A stretch of DNA of 64,000 nt from Acidobacteriota bacterium (GCA_013289835.1 JABCZG010000013.1:1-64000), one strand, 5' to 3'. Numbered from the stretch's first letter, positions 8,945-18,272 are shown. Translations and numbers: made by a program. Notes: a model not told the origin generated them from the letters alone.

Positions 8945-9664
8945 TTAGTCGTTGGTGAAGACGGTGCGGCCGCTCTCAGTGACGTCTCTGTGGATGGCGC
9001 GTGTATTGGTGAACGCGTCGGCAAGACGTCCCGAACCAGGCCGGAAGTAGGCATCTTGAACTCTTTGAACGTAGTTTCGCGTTTCGCGAAACGCTGGGAT
9101 CCCGTGAGCCCGATCCACGGCACCCTCTCCCGCATTGTACGCCGCCAAAGCCAAATCGAGGTTGCCGTTGTAGCGTTCCAGCAACGTCTTGAGGTATCTA
9201 ACCCCGGCGTCAATATTCTGTTGCGGGTTGAATACGTCATTAGCTCCAAATCGCTGTGCCGTCGTGGGAATCAGCTGCATTAAACCGCCGGCGCCTTTGT
9301 GCGAATACGCCCGGGGATTCCAGTTTGATTCCGTTTCGATCACCGCGCGGATCAGTGCAGGGTCCACGTGGTGCCGGTCCGCTGCTTCTTGAACGAGTTT
9401 TTCGGTGCCGTCACGCGTCATGCTCATGGCCGGACGGTCGTGCCCCGTAAAAGAAGATTCAGCTGGCAAGTAGATGGATGCGCGTGGCTTGATGCCCGAT
9501 AGTTTGGCCGACAAGGGCGGCTCAGCGTTCACAAAGAGCTGGCGTCCCGTGGTATCCACGACTTTGGCGATCTGGGCGCTGGCGCTAGGCGCGAAACAGC
9601 CCATGCAAAGAACCAGCGTCGCGAGAAGAAGCCCTGCCGTGTTTGCCGTGCGTCTATTCATCAT
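8945..9664 (-). CDS. Lytic transglycosylase, SLT domain
   Basis: A periplasmic muramidase-like enzyme that cleaves peptidoglycan glycan strands to 1,6-anhydro products. The N-terminal signal (TAGLLLATLVLCMGCFAPSAS) may be cleaved as a lipoprotein or ordinary signal. The SLT domain shows ALIRAVIETESNWNPRAYS with the catalytic Glu in ETESNWNP, then GAGGLMQLIPTTAQRFG and LALAAYNAGEGAVDR, all hallmark motifs. The frame is open further upstream to 9742, but ATG at 9664 (with a second ATG at 9661) puts the signal peptide at the N-terminus and has GAGG just before it. It lies about 100 bp upstream of the amidase on the same strand, making a small cell-wall group. Confidence 0.9.
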   Translation of the reverse strand: MMNRRTANTAGLLLATLVLCMGCFAPSASAQIAKVVDTTGRQLFVNAEPPLSAKLSGIKPRASIYLPAESSFTGHDRPAMSMTRDGTEKLVQEAADRHHVDPALIRAVIETESNWNPRAYSHKGAGGLMQLIPTTAQRFGANDVFNPQQNIDAGVRYLKTLLERYNGNLDLALAAYNAGEGAVDRAHGIPAFRETRNYVQRVQDAYFRPGSGRLADAFTNTRAIHRDVTESGRTVFTND

Positions 9665-9877
9665 GCCTCGGGGGAAGGCGTACAACAAGTTTGGATCCAA
9701 CTGCTTAGCGGCCAGTATTCGATATGGCCGTGTAGCGGTCAATGCGACTTCCGTACTATGGCCTTAACCGCCCGGTCAGGCCTATGCGGACTTGCCGAAC
9801 CCGGGCCCGTCTTGCAAACCCGCCCCTGCGGGCAAACTTTTGCCACCCGTAGGACACGGTTCCAGCGCTGCCCCGCA

Positions 9878-12715
9878 TTATAGCAAAGGCTCCAGTAGGG
9901 AGGGGATACTCAATAGGGCACTTTTTAGGGCGGCCGTGTCTTTGCCGCCAGCCTCGGCCAAATCGGGCCGGCCGCCTCCGGAACCGCCTATCTGCTTGGC
10001 GAGGGCTTGTATCAGCTTCCCAGCATGGACTTTAGCGGTGAGGTCCTTGGTGACCCCGGCGATGAGGGCCACTTTGCCGTCTTCAGGCATACCCAGGACG
10101 ACCACGCCGGAGCCTAGCTTCTGGCGTAGGGTGTCTACAAGCTGCCTAAGTCCTTCGCGGTCAACGTTTTGCACCTCGGCGGCGATAACCTTAACGCCTT
10201 TAATGACTTGCGCGCTTGCGGCCAGCTCATCCACTTGGCTGAGGGCCCCCTTGCGCTTTTGAGCTTCCAGCTCTTTTTCGAGCTGCTTGGCGGTATTGGT
10301 GAGCTTTTCGACCTGGGACAGGATGCCGTCTTCGCCGACCTTCAGCTCGGCGGCTAATTGGTGCAGGATTTGAGCCTGGTGCTGGTAGTGTTCGAGAGCT
10401 CCGACGCCGGTCATGGCCTCGATGCGACGGACTCCGGCGGCAACGGATTCTTCGCTGACGATTTTCAGGATGCCGATGTCGCCAACGCGTTGGACGTGCG
10501 TGCCGCCGCAGAGTTCTTTCGAGTAGAAACCACGGGCCGCGCGGGGATCGGGAATGGTCACCACGCGGACGTTGTGCTCGGGGTATTTGTCGCCGAAGAA
10601 GGCCAGCGCTCCGGAGGCTAAGGCCTCTTCGAGCGACGTGACGTTGGTTTCGATTTGTGAGTTGAGGCGAATCTCGTCGTTGACTTGCTGCTCGATGTCG
10701 CGCAGTTCCTCGGCGTCCACATGCGCGAAGTGCGAGAAGTCGAAGCGCAAGCGTTCCGGCGAATTGAGCGAGCCGGACTGCTTCACATGCGCGCCAAGAA
10801 TGTTGCGCAGCGCGGCGTTCACGAGATGCGTTCCCGAGTGGTTGCGGATGATTCGCGCGCGACGGTCGGCATCGGCAACGACGGCGACGTGGTCGCCGAC
10901 GCGTAGCGTCTCTTTCGCGACAACTCTGTGAGCCACGAGCCCCGCGACGGGATAGAACGCTCCGGTCACCTCCGCGAGGACTTGCGATTCGGAGTTGTCA
11001 TAGAACGCGCCGGTGTCCGCCATCTGGCCGCCGGATTCGGCGTAAATCGCCGTGCGGTCCAATACGACTTCGCCGCTTTCGCCCGGTTTCAGTTCGTCAA
11101 CGGCTCCAAGCTTCGTAATGATTGCTTCAATCCGAGAATCCTTCGCGCACGTACCGTGATAAAAGTCCGGCTCCGTCTTGAAGGTTTCCGCCAGCTTGGC
11201 ATACGCCGGATTCGCCGCTTCCTTCGCCCCACCCTTCCACGAGGCTCGCGCACGCGTCCGCTGTTCCTGCATTGCCTTTTCAAACTCAGCTTCATCGACC
11301 TCAGTGAAGGGGAGGCCCGCATCCCGTGCCACATCCCGTGTGAAGTCGAGTGGCAGTCCATACGTGTCAAGCAGTTTGAAAGCCTCCATGCCCAGCGGCG
11401 GTAGGGAAGTAGATGGAAGATGCGGCTGGTAATTGCCCTCGAAGCTTGCCTTGTATTTCGAAACGATGCTGTCCAGCTTACTCAGCCCCGCGTCGAGGGT
11501 GCGGGCGAACCGGAGCTCCTCTCCAAGAACCAGCTTCGACACCTGCTTCTCAGACTCGCGGAGTTCCGGGTATGCATCTCTCATCAGGGTGGCCACAGCA
11601 TGAACCATCTGGTGCAAGAATGGCTCCTTTGCGCCGAGCAATCTTCCATGGCGGATGGCACGCCGCATAATTTTGCGGAGGACGTAGCCGCGGCCTTCGT
11701 TGGAAGGCAGAACGCCATCGGTGATGAGAAATGTTGTTGCGCGAGCGTGATCGGCAATGACGCGAAGAGACGCAGCGCCACCCTTGCCCTCTTCGAGTTT
11801 TTCTTCGCGATTGAAATCGACGCTGCACAGTTCGGCGGCACGCTTCATCAGGGGGACGAAGAGATCAGTATCGTAATTGGAGATGACGCCTTGGAGAACG
11901 GCGGCCACTCGTTCTAGGCCCATGCCGGTATCAACTGAGGGTTTGGGCAGAGGTTCTACAAGCCACGATCCATCGCCCTCCTGTCTGTTGTATTGCATGA
12001 ACACGAGATTCCAGATTTCTACATACCGGCCACAATCACAGGGGAATTTGCAATCGGTATGGCCTTCTTCGGACGCGGCGGGGCCCATGTCGTAGAAAAT
12101 TTCGCTGCACGGGCCACAGGGGCCGGTGTCGCCCATCGCCCAAAAATTATCTTTCAATCCAGGAATGTAGAAGATGCGTTCAGCCGGAACCTCTTGCTCA
12201 AGCCAGAAATTGCGAGCTTCGGTGTCTTCACCTACTGGCATCTCTGGGAGAATCTCGGCACCTCCGAAAACAGTGGCGTAAAGTTTGGTGGAGTCAATGT
12301 TGTACCAGCGCGGCGATGTAACCAGTTCCCATGCGTAGGCTATGGCTTCCCGTTTGAAGTATGTGAATTGGTCGCCGACTACGCCGACCGGCCCAAAAGA
12401 AAAATTGCCCATCATCTCGAAGAAGGTGTGATGGCGCTTGGTGAAGCCGACATTTTCGAGGTCGTTGTGCTTGCCGCCAGCGCGCACGCATTTTTGGGCG
12501 GTGGTGGCACGGTTGTAGTCGCGCTTTTCGAGGCCGAGGAAGACGTCCTTGAACTGGTTCATCCCGGCGTTGGTGAAGAGCAGCGTGGGATCGCCATGCG
12601 GGACGAGCGAGGAGCTGGGCACGCGGCGGTGGCCTTTGCTTTCAAAGAAGCGCAGAAAGGTTTCGCGGATGTCGTTGCCGCTCCAGAATTTCTCGTGTTT
12701 GTCGTCGCCAGTCAC
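9878..12715 (-). CDS. alaS: Alanyl-tRNA synthetase
   Basis: Charges tRNA-Ala with alanine and edits mischarged Ser and Gly. The N-terminal class II catalytic domain begins EKFWSGNDIRETFLRFFESK and contains HTFFEMMGNFSFG. The editing domain has the zinc motif NHSGTHLVNAALRNIL (HxxxH) and the later CGGTH. The C-terminal DHHA1-like domain ends with IGGSGGGRPDLAEAGG, which is diagnostic. At 945 residues it is a little longer than the usual 870-880. The start codon is GTG with GAGG about 8 nt before it. No T-box was seen upstream, although a composite repeat lies there. Confidence 0.97.
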   Translation of the reverse strand: MTGDDKHEKFWSGNDIRETFLRFFESKGHRRVPSSSLVPHGDPTLLFTNAGMNQFKDVFLGLEKRDYNRATTAQKCVRAGGKHNDLENVGFTKRHHTFFEMMGNFSFGPVGVVGDQFTYFKREAIAYAWELVTSPRWYNIDSTKLYATVFGGAEILPEMPVGEDTEARNFWLEQEVPAERIFYIPGLKDNFWAMGDTGPCGPCSEIFYDMGPAASEEGHTDCKFPCDCGRYVEIWNLVFMQYNRQEGDGSWLVEPLPKPSVDTGMGLERVAAVLQGVISNYDTDLFVPLMKRAAELCSVDFNREEKLEEGKGGAASLRVIADHARATTFLITDGVLPSNEGRGYVLRKIMRRAIRHGRLLGAKEPFLHQMVHAVATLMRDAYPELRESEKQVSKLVLGEELRFARTLDAGLSKLDSIVSKYKASFEGNYQPHLPSTSLPPLGMEAFKLLDTYGLPLDFTRDVARDAGLPFTEVDEAEFEKAMQEQRTRARASWKGGAKEAANPAYAKLAETFKTEPDFYHGTCAKDSRIEAIITKLGAVDELKPGESGEVVLDRTAIYAESGGQMADTGAFYDNSESQVLAEVTGAFYPVAGLVAHRVVAKETLRVGDHVAVVADADRRARIIRNHSGTHLVNAALRNILGAHVKQSGSLNSPERLRFDFSHFAHVDAEELRDIEQQVNDEIRLNSQIETNVTSLEEALASGALAFFGDKYPEHNVRVVTIPDPRAARGFYSKELCGGTHVQRVGDIGILKIVSEESVAAGVRRIEAMTGVGALEHYQHQAQILHQLAAELKVGEDGILSQVEKLTNTAKQLEKELEAQKRKGALSQVDELAASAQVIKGVKVIAAEVQNVDREGLRQLVDTLRQKLGSGVVVLGMPEDGKVALIAGVTKDLTAKVHAGKLIQALAKQIGGSGGGRPDLAEAGGKDTAALKSALLSIPSLLEPLL

Positions 12716-12819
12716 GTCAACAGCCTCAGTTCTCGCAAGGAGTGGAGTCGAAACACGCCGCGTTGCGCGTGTGACACGGCATTATGGCAGAGCGGAAGAG
12801 GGCACGCCAACGCAGTGGG

Positions 12820-12945
12820 AGGGGGGCACCCCCTGTTTTTTGTATGTGTGGCAAACAAAGGAATTTAAGTCTAATGATTTTGGATGTGTGGCAAGGAAAG
12901 GAGTTAGAAGGAGATTTCGCGGATGTGTGGCAAATGCAGGGGTTA
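12820..12945. repeat. Composite intergenic repeat: hairpin plus three 39-40-bp imperfect tandem units
   Basis: A G/C-tract hairpin (AGGGGG-GCA-CCCCCT at 12820-12834, then a T-run at 12836-12841) is followed by three units starting at 12844, 12884 and 12923. Each opens with ATGTGTGGCAA, and a second box follows after a short gap: AAAGGAATTTA, AAAGGAGTTA and CAGGGGTTA. The element fills most of the roughly 400-bp gap upstream of alaS. I recall similar hairpin-plus-AAAGGAGTTA elements between genes in Acidobacteria, but have not checked this. The remainder of the gap (12716-12819, 12946-13055) shows no gene. Confidence 0.7.
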
Positions 12946-13055
12946 GCGGATTGAGGAGCGCGATTCACACAAAAGTATAGCATGGAAGGTGCACTAAGTC
13001 AAGAGCTACTTATGTGGTAAATAGGAGACAGTGCCGCTACGTGCTAGCTGCTCCG

Positions 13056-13088
13056 CGAAAAAGAAGGCGCCGGAATTCCGGCGCCTTC
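13056..13088 (-). terminator. Rho-independent terminator
   Basis: A perfect 26-bp palindrome (13063-13088, centre GGAATTCC) is followed on the minus strand by a T-rich tract. It lies about 25 bp after the stop of the minus-strand gene at 13115. Confidence 0.85.
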
Positions 13089-13114
13089 CCTCCGCAACTT
13101 GGTTTTGCAATGCG

Positions 13115-14524
13115 CTATTGTGGACAAGGGACGGCGGACTGTGTCAGCACGGTCGTGTTCGGGTAGCTAAAGGCGCCGCCGATGGCATCGGAAGTCGCGC
13201 CCATTTCAAACCACTGCAAGAGGGCTTCGGTCTGCGGGTGGTAAACAAAGACTTCCTTCCGCTCCCTAAGCTGAATGGCAACGGTGGAGTTAGGCAGTAC
13301 CTCGACGGGATCGCCGGTTTCCAGGTTCCCCTGGCAAACCGTAGAATTGGCGGGCTGGCCGGGGAACTGCCAAGTTGGCACCGCATTGCTGCCAAAGGGG
13401 TCGTTGAAGGATTCCGAGGTCTCGTGCGAGAGGGCAGTGACATCCTGGACTGCTGGGCCAAATAATCCCGGAGAGATCCAGCTGGCGAAGGCGAAAATCC
13501 AGGCCGGTGCAGGCGTCTGGCTGGGATCGAAAACATAGGTGTGGAAACCAAGCACGCAGCAGCTTGCGGGGTTCCCTTTCGCGTCAATCGAAAACAAATA
13601 GGTATTGGGCCACGCCTGGTAGTTGAGGGCATTGGTGGAGTAATTGTTGGCGTTAATGTCGTTCACGGCTTGGTTGAACCACAAGTTGTTGAACAGCAAG
13701 TCCAGCAGTTCGATGAATTCCGTCCCGTCCGGGGCATGGCCAACAAAGTAGGATTGCACGGTCACGATGCTGCCGTCCGGCAACTGCACTTGTACGTGCC
13801 GCGGAATGTCGATGGTGACGCGGTTAACGACCCTGGGGTCCAATACGGTGTGCCAGTCTTCTCCCTTGGTGTTGAAGAATTCCGCGCGCTGAACGGCGTC
13901 GGCGAACTGAATGTGGTGGCCCGAGGTGTAGTCTGTTTCCGCAAAATTCGGGGAATCCGTGAGGAGATCCTCGAAACTGAAGGGCACGCTGGCGGAAAAG
14001 CCGGCAGGTACATTCAGAAGATTCAGAGAAACCGTGGTGATTTTCGCCGGAATTTCCGTCCTCCCGCCGAGGACAGGATTATTTCCCATCATGACGTAAG
14101 GGAAGACGCCGCCGAGAAAAGGGCCACCTTGAGCGGCAAAGCCGGCTCCAAAAGTGGGTACGGTGACGAAACCAGAAATGCTGGTGCCTGTGCTGCGAGG
14201 ACCGTTTGCGGACTGGCTGCCGTTGCTTCCCGACGCGCCATTTGAAGCTGCGTTTGTGCTGGCGGCACCTTTGCGTGTCATGAAGACTTGCCTGGAAGTG
14301 GAGGCGTTCGACGGGAACACCAGGATCACTCCTGAAGCCGCTGAACTTGCCGCCGACGCGGAGCTCAGCGGGACGGGCACCGCTTTGGTGAAGCTTGGAG
14401 AGGCTTGCTGGGTAGAGAACGGAGACGGCTCACTCGTAGCGGTCTGGCCGGGCGTGCGTGAAGCGGTGCACGCCAACAGAACCGATCCAAAAAGCACGGC
14501 AGTAAATCGTAGCGAACTGGGCAT
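13115..14524 (-). CDS. Secreted protein of unknown function
   Basis: A 469-residue exported protein starting at ATG 14524 with AGGGG upstream and signal peptide MPSSLRFTAVLFGSVLLACT. A low-complexity Ala/Ser/Asn/Gly stretch precedes the main domain. The C-terminal half includes HTYVFDPSQTPAPAWIFAFA, then VTALSHETSESFNDPFG. SHETSESFNDP resembles the H-E-x-x-E surroundings seen in secreted metallopeptidase-like domains of soil bacteria (inference), but no HExxH is present. Two conserved-looking Cys pairs (PASCCVLGF; NSTVCQGN with the final PCPQ) may form disulfides. The strong terminator downstream suggests a single-gene unit. Confidence 0.7.
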   Translation of the reverse strand: MPSSLRFTAVLFGSVLLACTASRTPGQTATSEPSPFSTQQASPSFTKAVPVPLSSASAASSAASGVILVFPSNASTSRQVFMTRKGAASTNAASNGASGSNGSQSANGPRSTGTSISGFVTVPTFGAGFAAQGGPFLGGVFPYVMMGNNPVLGGRTEIPAKITTVSLNLLNVPAGFSASVPFSFEDLLTDSPNFAETDYTSGHHIQFADAVQRAEFFNTKGEDWHTVLDPRVVNRVTIDIPRHVQVQLPDGSIVTVQSYFVGHAPDGTEFIELLDLLFNNLWFNQAVNDINANNYSTNALNYQAWPNTYLFSIDAKGNPASCCVLGFHTYVFDPSQTPAPAWIFAFASWISPGLFGPAVQDVTALSHETSESFNDPFGSNAVPTWQFPGQPANSTVCQGNLETGDPVEVLPNSTVAIQLRERKEVFVYHPQTEALLQWFEMGATSDAIGGAFSYPNTTVLTQSAVPCPQ

Positions 14525-14991
14525 TGATTTTCCCCTGAATGCGATCGGAAGTGCAAAAACCACCGGACAATACACGCACAGTTATATGAATGCAAGAAGA
14601 TACGCATAAAAAAATTTAATAATCGCGGCTGTGAGAGTCTCCTCTGCCTTTTTGCAAAAAAGAGCCGCATGCTGGAGACGGAGAATATTGCTTTCCATAA
14701 TTACGACATCAACTTGGAGACCATTGGTTCCAAACATTTTACGTAGCTGGCAGAACAGTTTTCGTTGCGCAGCGATCAGTCGGTATGAAAATGCGGAGAG
14801 TAGATCGAGACCGCGAGTGCGGAAAGGTTACCAATATGTGGATCGAACCATTCGAGGAATGAAGCTGCAAAATGGCTTCCTACATCGGATACGCGGAGGC
14901 AGGGGAAAGGGAATAACGAGCTTTGGGCTTCGGTCATGAGAGTTTGGGGAGTTATAGTATTGGACGCGTAACAAAGGATTGGGAGGATTTT
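14525..14991. other. Intergenic region between divergent genes
   Basis: About 470 bp between the secreted protein (minus) and the dienelactone hydrolase (plus). It is AT-richer near 14605-14630, where the minus-strand promoter probably lies. Short open frames here lack ribosome sites and recognisable composition. I see no gene. Confidence 0.5.
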
Positions 14992-15663
14992 ATGGGTGAG
15001 ATGATTCAGTTCAAGCGGCCAGACGGAAAGACGTGTCCTGGGTATTTGGCGGCGCCCAAGGCGGGAACGGGCGCGCCGGGATTTGTTTGCATACAGGAAT
15101 GGTGGGGGATTAACGAGCAGATCAAGAAAACCGCAGACCGGCTCGCTGGGGAGGGTTATCGTGCGCTGGTGCCTGACCTTTATCGAGGGAAGCTCGCGAA
15201 GGCGGCCGATGAGGCGAGCCACTTGATGGGGAGCCTCAACTTTCCGGATGCTGCCGAGCAAGACATTCGGGGCGCGGTGCAGTATCTGAAGCAGAGCTCG
15301 AAGAAAGTCGTGGTGGGCGGATTTTGCCTGGGCGGGGCGCTGACGATTCTCGCGGCGGTGCGCGTGCCGGAGATGGATGCGGGGGCGTGTTTTTATGGGA
15401 TTCCGGATCTTTCCGCCAAGGAAATAAAGCAAATCAAAACTCCCCTCATTGGCCACTTCGCAAACAAGGACGGGTGGTGTACCCCGGCCAAAGTCAACGA
15501 CTTCGAGGCCGCGCTCAAGCAATCGAAAGCGGAGTTTGAGATTTATCGTTACGATGCGCAGCACGCGTTCATGAATGAGGCGCGGCCGGAGGTGTATGAC
15601 GCGGCGAGCGCGAAGTTGGCGTGGGAGCGCACGATGAAGTTTTTGAAGAAGGCGCTGGCGTAG
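14992..15663 (+). CDS. Dienelactone hydrolase family protein
   Basis: A cytoplasmic alpha/beta-hydrolase of 223 residues that resembles carboxymethylenebutenolidase, which opens dienelactone in chlorocatechol breakdown. In most bacteria such proteins act on unknown esters. The nucleophile is Cys in VVGGFCLGGALTILA (GxCxGG), as is usual for the family. The Asp lies in the GHFANKDGWCTP region and the His in YDAQHAFMNEARPE. The N-terminal FVCIQEWWGINEQIKKTADRL is also typical. ATG at 14992 is chosen because GGGAGG lies 5 nt before it; the frame is open 23 codons further upstream without a site. Confidence 0.92.
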   Translation: MGEMIQFKRPDGKTCPGYLAAPKAGTGAPGFVCIQEWWGINEQIKKTADRLAGEGYRALVPDLYRGKLAKAADEASHLMGSLNFPDAAEQDIRGAVQYLKQSSKKVVVGGFCLGGALTILAAVRVPEMDAGACFYGIPDLSAKEIKQIKTPLIGHFANKDGWCTPAKVNDFEAALKQSKAEFEIYRYDAQHAFMNEARPEVYDAASAKLAWERTMKFLKKALA

Positions 15664-15700
15664 GGGGCGCGGAGCCGAATCGAAAATCGAAGAAGGCGCA

Positions 15701-15716
15701 GTCCGCCGCGGCGGAC
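15701..15716. repeat. 16-bp perfect GC palindrome
   Basis: GTCCGCCGCGGCGGAC lies in the 70-bp gap between convergent genes (dienelactone hydrolase and recX). It could form a hairpin, but no T-run follows on either strand. It may be a remnant of a dispersed GC-rich intergenic repeat. Confidence 0.45.
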
Positions 15717-15733
15717 GCCCCTACAAAGGGACG

Positions 15734-16243
15734 TTATTCGGGGTCAATGTCGGGAACGTCTTCTTTTACCACGGCTTTCAGTTCGCGGCGGACGACGTCC
15801 GCAGAAAATCCTGCTCGCAACAAACTTCCATAAATTGAGGCCATTTTCTTTTCGTCGATTTCGCCGCGGTAGGAGCGGAGTTTGCGTTCGATGCGCTGGC
15901 GAACCATGGCGCTTTCGTCGGTGGACTTCGAGGTTTCTTCGAGAGCGGCTTCGATGTGCTTGTCTGGGACGCCGCGGGCGCGGAGGTCGCGGGCCACGCG
16001 GAATTTTCCTTGTTTGCGGGATTCGGTGCGCTGGCGGGCGAACTGCTTGGCGTAACGGGCGTCGTCAATCAGGCCATTTTCTTTCAGGCGCGCCATGACC
16101 ACTTGTACGAGGAGTTTGTTGTCGCTGCGGCGCTCGAGTTTTTTCTTCATTTCGTGGACGGAGTGGGCACGGCGCGTGAGGGCGCGCAAGGCGACGTCGT
16201 ACATTTCAGATTCGGTTTCGAGTTGGCGGGGCTTGCCGAACAT
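15734..16243 (-). CDS. recX: Regulatory protein RecX
   Basis: RecX binds RecA filaments and limits recombination. The 169-residue protein shows the helical repeats of the family: ALTRRAHSVHEMKKKLERR near the start, then NGLIDDARYAKQFARQRTE, GKFRVARDLRARGVPD and YRGEIDEKKMASIYGSLLRAGFSADVVR. The length is usual. recA is not in the window, so recX is not in the common recA-recX pair here. It converges with the dienelactone hydrolase gene. Confidence 0.9.
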   Translation of the reverse strand: MFGKPRQLETESEMYDVALRALTRRAHSVHEMKKKLERRSDNKLLVQVVMARLKENGLIDDARYAKQFARQRTESRKQGKFRVARDLRARGVPDKHIEAALEETSKSTDESAMVRQRIERKLRSYRGEIDEKKMASIYGSLLRAGFSADVVRRELKAVVKEDVPDIDPE

Positions 16244-16301
16244 GAGGGAAGCATAGAAGAGAATGATGCGAGTGGCTAGCGGCGAACGAAGAAAAGCCTT
16301 A

Positions 16302-16343
16302 ACACAGAGACCGCCGAGGTCGGAGCACAGAGGACACAGAGAA
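16302..16343. repeat. ACACAGAG-type short repeat
   Basis: Variants of ACACAGAG occur at 16302, 16326 and 16334 in the gap between recX and the amidohydrolase. Cacagag-rich runs like this are seen between genes in several soil bacterial phyla (recollection). No gene is seen in this gap. Confidence 0.4.
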
Positions 16344-16397
16344 TGCGAGTGCTCGGTCGGGAGTGGGCTGCGCGATTTTTGTTGGCGACTGGCTTTT

Positions 16398-18272
16398 TTA
16401 TTCTAGGCGGACGTCGTCGATGGCGAAGGTAAAGGCGCCGGGGCTGCCGCCGGCGCAGAAGAGGATGGCGGTGATGTCGTGGCCGTCGGTTTGGAAGGCG
16501 GAGAAGGGAATGGTGACTTCTTTCCACTCGGTGGTCACGGTGAGGCTTTGGATGGCGGGGTTGTAGCCGCCGGACTTGGTGAAGAACATCAGGCGGTAGG
16601 GGCGGCCGTCGCCGCGAATCCAGAAGCGAATGGCTTTCTTGGAAGAAAGATTGGACGATTCGAATAGATGGGAACCGGGAGAGAACATTGCGCCGGCCCA
16701 CGCGTAGGCGAAGGCGTCGGAAATGTTGCCGGAGATTTGCATGGCGCCTTTGCTGGCGTTCGCTCCAGGATTAATCCATTTCAGTTCGGCGGTGGACTTG
16801 CCGCCGGCCATGGTGTCGGTGGAGACGGCCCAGCCGGAGCCAAACTTTGACGTGGCGGCGTCCACTTCGAAATCGCTGATGAGGCCGGATTCGGAGCCGG
16901 CAGGCGCGGGCGTGGCAGCTGCGGCGGCCGCTTCTTGCTTTTCTTTTTCCACCATGGCGCGGGTGGAGGCGCGGTCGGCTTCGGCGCCGGTTTTCCAGAC
17001 GGAGACGATGTCGCGGGTGGCGAGGATGTCCTGGGTGGGGTCGCCCTTTACGAGGACGAGATCGGCGCGCAGGCCGGGCGCGATGCGTCCGCGATCTGTG
17101 AGGCCGAAGACGTTTGCGGGGACGGATGTGGCGGAGCGCAGTGCTTCGGTGGGCGTGAGGCCGGCTTGCACGAGCAACTCGAGTTCGCGATGAATGCTGA
17201 CGCCGTGGGCGGTGCCGGGATTGGGTGCGTCGGTGCCCGCGAGGAGAGGCACGTTGGCGGCACGGAGGGCGCGGACGGCGGCGAGGGCGTTGGCGAAGTC
17301 TGTCTTGCTACCTGGACGATGGGGAAACGACTTCTTCAGATTGCTGGCGGAGGCAGAGTCGATATAAGGCGAGAGGCGCGCGTCGCTGAGAAGGGATTCG
17401 CCACTGGCTTTGCCGGCGACGGATTCGTTGACGGTTAGAGTGGCGACGACGAAGGCGTGATGCTTCTTTACGAATGCGCCAAAATCCGGGGCGGGAGGCT
17501 GGTCTTCGAAAATGTGGGCGAGGCCGTCGGCGCCGGATTCGATAACGTCGCGCGCGCCGGCTTGCGAACCGATGTGAACGACGGCGAGTTTTTTGCCGTT
17601 GTGCGCCGCGGCCACCACGGCCGCGACTTCTTCCTTCGTGAGCGTAGGAAAGTGGATTCCGTAGGCGGCGCCGTCATCGTAGATGATCTTGATGTAGTCG
17701 CTGCCTTCGGCGATGCGGGCGTCGACGAAGGATTGCGCGTCGGCGGCGCTGGCGAGCGTGGGAATGACAAAGCCGTACTCGGTGCCGTGGCCTTTGGCGA
17801 CGGTGACGAGCGTGCCGGAGGAGCGAAGGTCGGCGGCGTTGAGATTCTGCCCGGCAGCTTCGCGCTGGCGGATTTCGGCGTCGAACTTCGGATCGGAGAA
17901 CATATCCAGCCCCGTGGTGACGCCGAAGATGAGCGACTGGTTGAGCGCTTGCGCCCAGGTGTGGGTGTGGGAGTCGATCAAGCCAGGGAGGAGCGTGTCG
18001 CCGGTGGCGTTGATTTCTTTCGTTCCGGCTGGGATTTTCAAATTTTTGCCAATGGCATGGATGAGGCCGTTTTCAATGGAGACGTCGGTGGCGGGGAGGA
18101 GCTTTTGGCCGTCGAAGACTCGGACGTCGCGGATGACGAAAGATCTCGAGGATGCGGCTGCCGCGGACGGAGGAGGTGTGTTCTGCGCGGAGAGCAGGCC
18201 GACAGCTGCGATAGTAAAGCAGATACCGAGGATGGGCAATCCGAGCAGACGTGACGGATTAGATTTCTTCAT
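16398..18272 (-). CDS. Secreted amidohydrolase fused to a CIA30-like domain
   Basis: The first about 450 residues form an imidazolonepropionase-like metal-dependent amidohydrolase: GLIDSHTHTWAQ (HxH metal motif), a central YIKIIYDDG Lys, AVVHIGSQ, and LLAGTDAPNPGTAHG with the catalytic Asp. The C-terminal 170 residues (from SGLISDFEVDAATSKFGSGW to the end) are a beta-sandwich of the complex-I-assembly CIA30 type, probably used for binding in secreted proteins. ATG at 18272 is chosen because signal peptide LPILGICFTIAAVGLLSAQ follows directly; the frame is open to 18353. The substrate is unknown; secreted relatives are often dipeptidase- or prolidase-like. Confidence 0.87.
   Translation of the reverse strand: MKKSNPSRLLGLPILGICFTIAAVGLLSAQNTPPPSAAAASSRSFVIRDVRVFDGQKLLPATDVSIENGLIHAIGKNLKIPAGTKEINATGDTLLPGLIDSHTHTWAQALNQSLIFGVTTGLDMFSDPKFDAEIRQREAAGQNLNAADLRSSGTLVTVAKGHGTEYGFVIPTLASAADAQSFVDARIAEGSDYIKIIYDDGAAYGIHFPTLTKEEVAAVVAAAHNGKKLAVVHIGSQAGARDVIESGADGLAHIFEDQPPAPDFGAFVKKHHAFVVATLTVNESVAGKASGESLLSDARLSPYIDSASASNLKKSFPHRPGSKTDFANALAAVRALRAANVPLLAGTDAPNPGTAHGVSIHRELELLVQAGLTPTEALRSATSVPANVFGLTDRGRIAPGLRADLVLVKGDPTQDILATRDIVSVWKTGAEADRASTRAMVEKEKQEAAAAAATPAPAGSESGLISDFEVDAATSKFGSGWAVSTDTMAGGKSTAELKWINPGANASKGAMQISGNISDAFAYAWAGAMFSPGSHLFESSNLSSKKAIRFWIRGDGRPYRLMFFTKSGGYNPAIQSLTVTTEWKEVTIPFSAFQTDGHDITAILFCAGGSPGAFTFAIDDVRLE

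Noticed and set aside
12716-13055. Possible T-box leader of alaS
   Set aside because: No T-box or specifier structure is seen; the region is better described as a repeat, and T-boxes are mainly a Firmicutes feature.
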